A stretch of 12,763 nt of DNA from RGIG1828 sp045546535. Lineage in GTDB: Bacteria; Bacillota; Clostridia; UMGS1810. The stretch covers positions 1 to 12,763 of the forward strand of contig JAZQDA010000108.1 of NCBI GenBank assembly GCA_045546535.1. The letters run 5' to 3'. The notes under the pieces were generated by a model that saw nothing but the letters and a program-made list of their open reading frames with translations, was not told the DNA's origin and made no database searches. Shown here one piece after another: positions 8,562-12,763 of this stretch. Within the stretch, counting starts at the first letter, position 1. Every line of letters starts with the position of its first letter. The position numbers were made by a program, and so were the translations under genes.

Positions 8562-8594
8562 AAAAAGTTGACGCATTTTGCGTCAACTTTTTTT
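8562..8594 (+). terminator. Intrinsic terminator of the SLH protein gene
   Basis: A 14-bp perfect stem (AAAAAGTTGACGCA at 8562-8575 paired with 8579-8592), a 3-nt TTT loop, and T's continuing to 8594. It lies 15 bases past the stop. Confidence 0.94.
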
Positions 8595-8709
8595 GTATAT
8601 AAAATTAAAATCAGGAAATAAATAGAAATGACAAACATGAAAATTTTATAGGTTTTTACCCCTCTTTTTCCCGAAATATTTTTGGAATAAACTCATTATT
8701 TACGAATAT

Positions 8710-8717
8710 CATATAAT
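8710..8717 (+). promoter_or_regulatory. Possible -10 element for the SSB-like gene
   Basis: CATATAAT (TATAAT at 8712-8717) is the best -10-like sequence in the AT-rich leader, but there is no convincing sigma-A -35 at 16-18 bp upstream. The 8595-8710 stretch otherwise shows only T-rich and A-rich runs and no recognisable element. Confidence 0.35.
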
Positions 8718-8793
8718 ATATAAAATGAAAATGCAGGGAAAAATTTTTTACATAATCTGTATTTTCACAAAAACTTATGAAAGGATGAACCAA

Positions 8794-9465
8794 ATGACAA
8801 TGGATAACATCAATGTAAATAATGAGGCTTCGCTTACAGGCAAGGTGGAGGGAGAATTAAAGTTTAGTCATGAAATATACGGCGAAACTTTTTACAGTTT
8901 TGTATTAAAAGTAATGCGTCTTTCTGACATAAGCGACTTTATCAACATAACAGTGTCTGAAAGACTTATTTCAAATCTTGATTTATCAGAGGGTGCTTCC
9001 GTTTCGGTTACGGGGCAGTTCCGTTCTTATAATAATTATTCTGAAACAGGAAACAGGCTTATCCTGACAGTATTTGCGCGCGATATTCGCCAGGCTGATG
9101 AATTTGAATATGAAACCGGTGCAATAAATCCCAACTCCATATTTTTAAACGGATTTTTGTGTAAACCGCCCGTATACAGAACTACGCCATTTGGCAGAGA
9201 AATAACCGACCTTCTCATAGCGGTTAACCGCGCATATAACAAATCAGACTACATTCCTTGCATAGCATGGGGAAGAAACGCCCGATATTCATCAGGCTTA
9301 AGCGTTGGCGACAATATTAAAATCTGGGGAAGAATTCAGTCCAGAGAGTATCAGAAACGCCTTTCAGAAGAAGAATCCATTACAAAAACCGCATATGAAA
9401 TCTCCATTTCTAAAATGGAAGTTACAGGTCTTGACACACAGACAGACGATGCTGAAATAATTTAA
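8794..9465 (+). CDS. Single-stranded DNA-binding protein with two OB folds
   Basis: A 223-residue protein starting at ATG 8794, chosen because AAAGGA at 8780-8785 lies eight bases upstream. ATG 8785 overlaps that ribosome site, and ATG 8725 would prepend an unrelated hydrophobic stretch. Residues of about 5-105 form a first, divergent OB-like domain (LTGKVEGELKF...TVSERL...VSVTGQFRSY). Residues of about 115-215 form a second domain with strong SSB signatures: FLNGFLCKPPVYRTTPFGRE, LLIAVNRAYNKSDYIPCIAW, GDNIKIWGRIQSREY. The C-terminus, TDDAEII, is acidic plus hydrophobic, loosely like the SSB tail that recruits partner proteins. Canonical bacterial SSB has one OB fold and usually sits between rpsF and rpsR. 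This gene has neither neighbour, so it is probably a paralogue with a repair, recombination or sporulation role, which is inference. No clear terminator separates it from the SASP gene. Confidence 0.85.
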   Translation: MTMDNINVNNEASLTGKVEGELKFSHEIYGETFYSFVLKVMRLSDISDFINITVSERLISNLDLSEGASVSVTGQFRSYNNYSETGNRLILTVFARDIRQADEFEYETGAINPNSIFLNGFLCKPPVYRTTPFGREITDLLIAVNRAYNKSDYIPCIAWGRNARYSSGLSVGDNIKIWGRIQSREYQKRLSEEESITKTAYEISISKMEVTGLDTQTDDAEII

Positions 9466-9485
9466 ATTTTGTTAAAATATACCTC

Positions 9486-9514
9486 GCATACAAATTCTCT
9501 TTATGACCAAAATA
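9486..9514 (+). promoter_or_regulatory. Candidate sigma-G promoter of the SASP gene
   Basis: A GCATA -35 (9486-9490), a 17-bp spacer and CAAAATA (9508-9514) as the -10 resemble forespore sigma-G promoters (GCATA and CATACTA, the -10 matching 5 of 7). Location just upstream of a SASP gene, a classic sigma-G target, raises the likelihood. No good sigma-A promoter is visible here. Confidence 0.55.
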
Positions 9515-9517
9515 ACT

Positions 9518-9538
9518 ATTGCAAAGGCAATTTGCAAT
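9518..9538 (+). other. 5' leader hairpin of the SASP transcript
   Basis: ATTGCAAA (9518-9525) and TTTGCAAT (9531-9538) form an 8-bp perfect stem with a GGCAA loop. It lies at or just after the predicted transcription start and before the ribosome site AAGGAG at 9547-9552. It may protect the 5' end of the mRNA. That role is inferred. Confidence 0.5.
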
Positions 9539-9562
9539 TATTTTTCAAGGAGAGTTTTAAGT

Positions 9563-9751
9563 ATGTCAAGAAAAACTGTAGTTCCTGAAGCGAAAGAAGC
9601 GATGGAAAGATTTAAAATGGAAGCAGCATCAGAAGTTGGCGTTAACCTCAAACAAGGTTACAACGGCGATTTAACTTCCAGACAGGCAGGTTCAGTAGGC
9701 GGTCAGATGGTTAAGAAAATGATCAAATCCTATGAAGAATCAATGAAATAA
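9563..9751 (+). CDS. Alpha/beta-type small acid-soluble spore protein (SASP)
   Basis: A 62-residue DNA-binding protein that coats the chromosome of dormant spores, shields it from UV and chemical damage, and is degraded at germination. Start ATG 9563 has AAGGAG ten bases upstream and gives the standard SASP size. An in-frame ATG at 9503 would add 20 residues encoded by the leader and promoter. The two family signatures are present: KMEAASEVGVNL near residues 18-29, which contains the germination-protease cleavage region (E-A-A-S-E), and GYNGDLTSRQAGSVGGQMVKKMI near residues 32-54. The last residues are charged. Its presence is good evidence that the organism makes endospores. The candidate promoter is sigma-G-like. 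A terminator follows. Confidence 0.96.
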   Translation: MSRKTVVPEAKEAMERFKMEAASEVGVNLKQGYNGDLTSRQAGSVGGQMVKKMIKSYEESMK

Positions 9752-9794
9752 TTTCAGCCAAACTGAAATAATCTTAAAGAATTCAAAGTCTTTC

Positions 9795-9832
9795 AAAAAT
9801 ACCGGAAAGTCTTATGGCTTTCCGGTATTTTT
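9795..9832 (+). terminator. Intrinsic terminator of the SASP gene
   Basis: A 15-bp perfect stem (AAAAATACCGGAAAG at 9795-9809 paired with 9818-9832) with an 8-nt loop, the right arm ending in TTTTT. A smaller 7-bp hairpin without a T run (9751-9757 with 9763-9769) sits right at the stop codon. Confidence 0.93.
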
Positions 9833-9846
9833 GTGCATATAGAGAG

Positions 9847-9854
9847 CATATAAT
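9847..9854 (+). promoter_or_regulatory. Possible -10 element for asnB
   Basis: CATATAAT (TATAAT at 9849-9854) is followed 14 bases later by the AAAGGAG ribosome site of asnB. There is no good sigma-A -35. TATTTTT at 9826-9832, 14 bp upstream and inside the preceding terminator, would loosely fit a sporulation sigma-E arrangement. The leader is too short for a T-box. Confidence 0.3.
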
Positions 9855-9883
9855 TTTATATAAAGAAAAAAGGAGAAGTTTTT

Positions 9884-11713
9884 ATGAGTTCTATATGCTT
9901 GGTTGCAGACTTTGTGAATAACGAAAGACTGAACGCAGGAATACTTGCGATGATGGGCAAAACAATGAAGCACAGAGGTCCTGACGAAACAGGAATGTAT
10001 CTTGGAAGAAATGTGATAATGCATCATAACAGACTTGCTGTTATAGATGTTGAGGGCGGAAAACAGCCGATGAGTGTATCTTGCGACGGTAAAAAATATA
10101 CAATAATTTATAATGGTGAAATATATAATACCGAAGAATTAAAAAAAGAACTTACCGCCAAAGGTGCTGAGTTTAAAACTAACTCTGACACCGAAGTTGT
10201 TCTTTGGTCTTATATAGTCTGGAAAGAAGACTGCACAAATCATTTAAACGGCTTTTTTGCTTTTTGTATCTATGATGAGGACGAAAGAAAACTTTATATG
10301 GCAAGAGACCGTTTTGGCGTAAAACCTTTATTTTATGCCTTTTTAGGCTCAACTCTTTTAGTCGCATCTGAAATGAAAGCAATACTTTCTCACCCTATGA
10401 TAAAACCTAAAGTTGATAAAGCAGGGCTGTGGCAACTTCTTTTTCTGTCGCCCGTAACATTTGATACAAGCACAGTTTTCCGTGATATCTATAAACTCGG
10501 TCAGGGTCAGTACGCTGTATTTACATCTGCAGGTATGAAAATAGAAACATACTGGAAACTGGAGGCAAAACCTTTCAACGACTCACGAAAAGAGGCGATA
10601 TATAACACTAAGGAACTTTTAAAATCGGCGGTAAATAAAGAACTTCGCTCTGATGTCCCGCTTTGCACATTTTTATCAGGCGGACTTGACTCTTCTGCAG
10701 TAAGCGCAATCGCTTCAAAAACTTATAGGGAAAACGGTAAGATTTTAGATACATATTCTTTTGAATACGAAGGCAATAAAGAAAACTTTAAAAGCACTGT
10801 TTTTCAGCCACAGGGCGATGATGAATTTGCAAAGGAAACAGGCAAATTTCTAGGGACAAATCATACCGTTTTAACTGTATCAACTAAAGATATTACAGAC
10901 GCACTTTTCTCTGCCGTTGATGCAAGAGATTTTCCGGGCCACGCAGATGTTGATTCATCTCTTATTTGTTTCGGTAAAAAAGTAAAAGAAAAACATACCG
11001 TTGCAATGTCGGGCGAGTGCAGTGATGAACTTTGCGGAGGCTATCCGTGGTTTTACAGAGAAGAGATGCTAGAAAGAGATTTCTTCCCCTGGATACACGA
11101 CCCGTTTATAAGAGTTTCACTTTTTAAAGATGAAAAAGTAATGCCAGAGGACGGCTATAATTATATTTCTCAAGAGTATAAAGAAGACAGAAAGAATTAT
11201 TCATTCCTTGACACCGACTCGGAGGCAATGAAAAATTCAAGGACGGCAACAAATCTTTCAGTGAGATTTTTTATGTCATCTCTTTTAGAGAGAAAAGACC
11301 GTATGGCAATGTCTGCCGGAATTGAGGCAAGAGTACCTTTTGCAGACCATAATTTTGCCCAGTATATGTATAATGTACCGTGGGAGATAAAGTTTGAAAA
11401 CGGGGTAGAAAAGGCACTGCTCAGAAATGCGATGGAAGATTTTCTGCCAAAAACGATTACCCACCGCAAAAAAAGTCCGTACCCAAAAACTCATAATCCT
11501 GAATATGAAAGACTTGTAACAGAACTTCTTATGAAAGAGATGAGAAAAAAAGACAGCCTTTTCAAAGAACTGTGCGACACCGAAAAAATCACACAGATGC
11601 TTACCGAGGACTCAGTTACTTGGTTTGGTCAACTTATGGCAAAACCTCAACTTATTGCGTGGCTCGTTCAGTTTGCCTACTGGCTCGAAAAATATAATAT
11701 TGTTTTAGTGTAA
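9884..11713 (+). CDS. asnB: Asparagine synthetase, AsnB family, lacking the usual Cys2 nucleophile
   Basis: A 609-residue AsnB-family enzyme, which makes asparagine from aspartate and ATP with glutamine or ammonia as nitrogen donor. Residues 1 to about 200 are a class II glutamine amidotransferase domain with HRGPDETG (30-37), NGEIYN (77-82) and SDTEV (101-105). The synthetase domain has the pyrophosphate loop SGGLDSS (265-271), SGECSDELCGGYPWFYRE, EARVPFADH and RKKSPYPKTHNP. Start ATG 9884 has AAAGGAG eight bases upstream and no better alternative. Oddity: the family normally begins MCGI, with Cys2 as the glutaminase nucleophile. Here it begins MSSIC, so Ser2 (AGT) replaces Cys and the nearest cysteine is Cys5. 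Glutamine use may be lost, leaving ammonia-dependent synthesis, or a changed maturation could expose Cys5. Both are inference. The gene converges on tetR. Confidence 0.92.
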   Translation: MSSICLVADFVNNERLNAGILAMMGKTMKHRGPDETGMYLGRNVIMHHNRLAVIDVEGGKQPMSVSCDGKKYTIIYNGEIYNTEELKKELTAKGAEFKTNSDTEVVLWSYIVWKEDCTNHLNGFFAFCIYDEDERKLYMARDRFGVKPLFYAFLGSTLLVASEMKAILSHPMIKPKVDKAGLWQLLFLSPVTFDTSTVFRDIYKLGQGQYAVFTSAGMKIETYWKLEAKPFNDSRKEAIYNTKELLKSAVNKELRSDVPLCTFLSGGLDSSAVSAIASKTYRENGKILDTYSFEYEGNKENFKSTVFQPQGDDEFAKETGKFLGTNHTVLTVSTKDITDALFSAVDARDFPGHADVDSSLICFGKKVKEKHTVAMSGECSDELCGGYPWFYREEMLERDFFPWIHDPFIRVSLFKDEKVMPEDGYNYISQEYKEDRKNYSFLDTDSEAMKNSRTATNLSVRFFMSSLLERKDRMAMSAGIEARVPFADHNFAQYMYNVPWEIKFENGVEKALLRNAMEDFLPKTITHRKKSPYPKTHNPEYERLVTELLMKEMRKKDSLFKELCDTEKITQMLTEDSVTWFGQLMAKPQLIAWLVQFAYWLEKYNIVLV

Positions 11714-11715
11714 CA

Positions 11716-11746
11716 AAAAATCAGTATCCTCCGGATACTGATTTTT
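11716..11746. terminator. Bidirectional terminator between asnB and tetR
   Basis: A 14-bp perfect stem (AAAAATCAGTATCC at 11716-11729 paired with 11733-11746) with a 3-nt loop. A runs on the left and T runs on the right allow it to stop both asnB (rightward) and tetR (leftward). The two stops are only 36 bases apart. Confidence 0.93.
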
Positions 11747-11749
11747 AAT

Positions 11750-12319
11750 TTAAAATTCTTTTTCAACACATTCTCTTATCATATTTACGGTTTCTTCGGT
11801 GTTTTCAAGTTCACCCGAATCTATCATAAGAGTTGCACCGTAAATAAGTGAGTGTATAATGTACTCTTTTTTAAGGTGCTCTTTTTCGCTTATCTTATAT
11901 TCCACACAGCATTTTTTTATAAGAGCCTTTGTAGAATCAGTAATTTTTGTCATAGAGGTTATTCTGTCATCTTTTAAAGAGTCGGTGTTCATCATAAGAA
12001 TTGTTCTGAAATTAGGATTGGCAATCCAGAATTTTATATATGCAACACAAATTTCAGTAAGTTGTTTTTTTGCGTCGCCGTCAAAAATTTGCTCCACCTG
12101 TTTTTGAAGCATAAGCCATTTTGAGTGAATATATAAAACAATTTCAGCAATAAAATCTTCTTTGCTTTTAAAGTGTTTATAGGGGGCAGCGCACGATACA
12201 TTACACGAAGATGCCACACGTCTTAGCGAAAAGTCAGTTATTCCGTGTTCCTGAATTTCAGTTATTCCTGCTATTATAAGTTTTTGCTTTACTGTTTCAA
12301 AACCGTCAAAGTAATCCAT
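11750..12319 (-). CDS. TetR-family transcriptional regulator
   Basis: A 189-residue repressor-type DNA-binding protein. Residues of about 10-57 form the N-terminal helix-turn-helix domain, with TDFSLRRVASSCNVSCAAPY followed by KHFKSKEDFIAEIV. The AAPYKHF recognition helix resembles the TetR subgroup that carries WHG-type C-terminal domains. The remaining helical part should bind a ligand and form the dimer. The ligand cannot be read from sequence. On the minus strand AGAGG lies nine bases before the ATG. It is divergent from pheA across 142 bp that contain two promoters and a 19-bp palindrome, so local control of pheA is the simplest model. It converges on asnB, which it might also affect, though no matching operator is seen there. 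Length and domain order are normal. Confidence 0.92.
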   Translation of the reverse strand: MDYFDGFETVKQKLIIAGITEIQEHGITDFSLRRVASSCNVSCAAPYKHFKSKEDFIAEIVLYIHSKWLMLQKQVEQIFDGDAKKQLTEICVAYIKFWIANPNFRTILMMNTDSLKDDRITSMTKITDSTKALIKKCCVEYKISEKEHLKKEYIIHSLIYGATLMIDSGELENTEETVNMIRECVEKEF

Positions 12320-12349
12320 TTTTTCAGACCTCTTTTAAAATATAACAAA

Positions 12350-12378
12350 AGTATAGCATAATTTCTTTTAATAATCAA
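12350..12378 (-). promoter_or_regulatory. Promoter of the tetR-family gene
   Basis: Read on the minus strand, the -35 is TTGATT (12378-12373), the spacer is 17 bp, and the -10 is TATACT (12355-12350) with a TG one base before it, an extended -10. Its -35 is separated by 11 bp from the -35 of the divergent pheA promoter. Confidence 0.75.
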
Positions 12379-12389
12379 CATAAAAACTA

Positions 12390-12417
12390 TTGACAAATTT
12401 TCAAAAAGTGGTATAAT
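12390..12417 (+). promoter_or_regulatory. Sigma-A promoter of pheA
   Basis: A perfect -35 TTGACA (12390-12395), a 16-bp spacer and a perfect -10 TATAAT (12412-12417), with TG at 12409-12410 giving an extended -10. Transcription should start near 12424, leaving a leader of only about 38 nt, which is too short for an attenuator or T-box. Confidence 0.9.
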
Positions 12418-12427
12418 ACCAATATAA

Positions 12428-12446
12428 AAGTTAACACTGTTAACTT
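12428..12446. promoter_or_regulatory. 19-bp perfect palindrome, probable TetR-type operator of pheA
   Basis: AAGTTAACACTGTTAACTT has 9-bp arms around a single central C (12437). The form TTAACA-C-TGTTAA is typical of operators bound by TetR dimers. It covers roughly +5 to +23 of the predicted pheA transcript, where a bound repressor would block transcription. The divergent tetR gene is the obvious candidate binder. The palindrome is about 50 bp upstream of the tetR -35, so autoregulation is less obvious. Confidence 0.75.
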
Positions 12447-12461
12447 AATCGGAGGTCTGAA

Positions 12462-12763
12462 ATGGATAAACTTAAAAATGCACGAAACAAAATAAATGAA
12501 ATCGATAAAAAAATGGCACATCTCTTCTGTGAAAGAATGAATGAGGCAAAAGATGTTGCTTTATATAAAAAGGAACACGGACTTCCTGTTTTTGATGCAT
12601 TGAGAGAGGAAGAAGTTGTTAAAAACAACTCTCTTTTCATTTCTGACCCTGAAATAAGAGCATATTATATCAATTACATAAAATCAGTTATGGATATTTC
12701 AAAAACTTATCAGCACCGTCTTTTAGAGGGGGCGAAAGTTGCCTATAGCGGTGTTGAGGGCGC
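12462..12763 (+). CDS. pheA: Chorismate mutase / prephenate dehydratase, N-terminal part (3' truncated by window)
   Basis: The frame is open from ATG 12462 to the window end (100 codons plus two bases) and has no stop, so only the beginning is visible. GGAGGT lies five bases upstream. Residues 1 to about 88 form an AroQ-type chorismate mutase domain of three helices, with ARNKINEIDKKMAHLFCERM, ALYKKEHGLPVFDALREEEV and a final helix ending HRLLEG. This domain converts chorismate to prephenate. AKVAYSGVEGA then matches the opening of a prephenate dehydratase domain (VAYxGVEGAxS), which makes phenylpyruvate for phenylalanine. This makes it a fused P-protein, though the dehydratase and any regulatory ACT domain are beyond the window. 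Divergent tetR and the palindrome at the transcription start suggest repression. Confidence 0.88.
   Translation, partial: MDKLKNARNKINEIDKKMAHLFCERMNEAKDVALYKKEHGLPVFDALREEEVVKNNSLFISDPEIRAYYINYIKSVMDISKTYQHRLLEGAKVAYSGVEG

Noticed and set aside
5563..8592. TTGACGCA occurs in both the promoter and the terminator stem of the SLH gene
   Set aside because: An 8-base match between a -35 region and a terminator arm is easily chance, and no mechanism is suggested by the context.
8725..8793. Upstream start giving the SSB-like protein a hydrophobic N-terminus
   Set aside because: There is no ribosome site before 8725. The extension does not fit an OB protein, while AAAGGA is well placed for ATG 8794.
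9503..9562. Longer SASP starting at ATG 9503
   Set aside because: It would overlap the candidate promoter and leader hairpin and break the conserved SASP size. ATG 9563 has its own AAGGAG.
12428..12446. Palindrome before pheA as an attenuator or terminator
   Set aside because: No T run follows it, no leader peptide or alternative pairing fits the 38-nt leader, and its position suits an operator better.
1..12763. Mobile elements, CRISPR arrays, defence genes, tRNA or rRNA
   Set aside because: Reading through both strands found no transposase, integrase, regular repeat-spacer pattern, tRNA-like cloverleaf or rRNA segment.

Overview
The window comes from an AT-rich, low-GC Gram-positive genome, most likely an anaerobic, endospore-forming member of the Clostridia. 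Four things point there: a pyruvate:ferredoxin oxidoreductase, an oxygen-sensitive class III ribonucleotide reductase with its activase, an alpha/beta-type small acid-soluble spore protein, and a large SLH-domain surface protein. Promoters are close to the vegetative sigma-A consensus, ribosome binding sites are strong (GGAGG-like), and most genes end in a clear stem-loop terminator. I see no rRNA, tRNA, insertion sequence, phage or CRISPR signature. This looks like ordinary chromosomal housekeeping DNA.

Layout from left to right: (1) 1-639, the C-terminal 212 residues of pyruvate:ferredoxin oxidoreductase, ending in a terminator. (2) 810-2519, a membrane-anchored VanW/G5 cell-wall protein, preceded by a 14-bp-arm inverted repeat. 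(3) 2682-5526, a compact nrdD-nrdG operon with a consensus promoter overlapped by two NrdR-like boxes, overlapping genes and a terminator. (4) 5563-8592, a monocistronic gene for an exported 965-residue SLH protein with its own extended -10 promoter and terminator. (5) 8794-9465, a single-stranded DNA-binding protein with two OB folds. (6) 9486-9832, a spore SASP gene with a candidate sigma-G promoter. (7) 9884-11713, an AsnB-type asparagine synthetase. (8) 11750-12319 on the minus strand, a TetR-family repressor that converges on asnB (shared terminator) and diverges from (9) 12462 to the window end, the start of a chorismate mutase/prephenate dehydratase (pheA).

How the genes relate: apart from nrdD-nrdG and perhaps the tetR/pheA pair, these are separate transcription units and not one pathway. 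NrdG installs the glycyl radical on NrdD to make deoxynucleotides without oxygen. PFOR supplies acetyl-CoA and reduced ferredoxin. The SLH and VanW proteins work at the cell envelope. The SASP protects spore DNA. TetR probably controls pheA through a perfect 19-bp palindrome at the pheA transcription start.

I found no clearly new multi-gene system. The observations most worth following are the asparagine synthetase whose N-terminal catalytic Cys2 is replaced by Ser, the palindromic operator linking a TetR regulator to phenylalanine biosynthesis, and the well-formed tandem NrdR operator.
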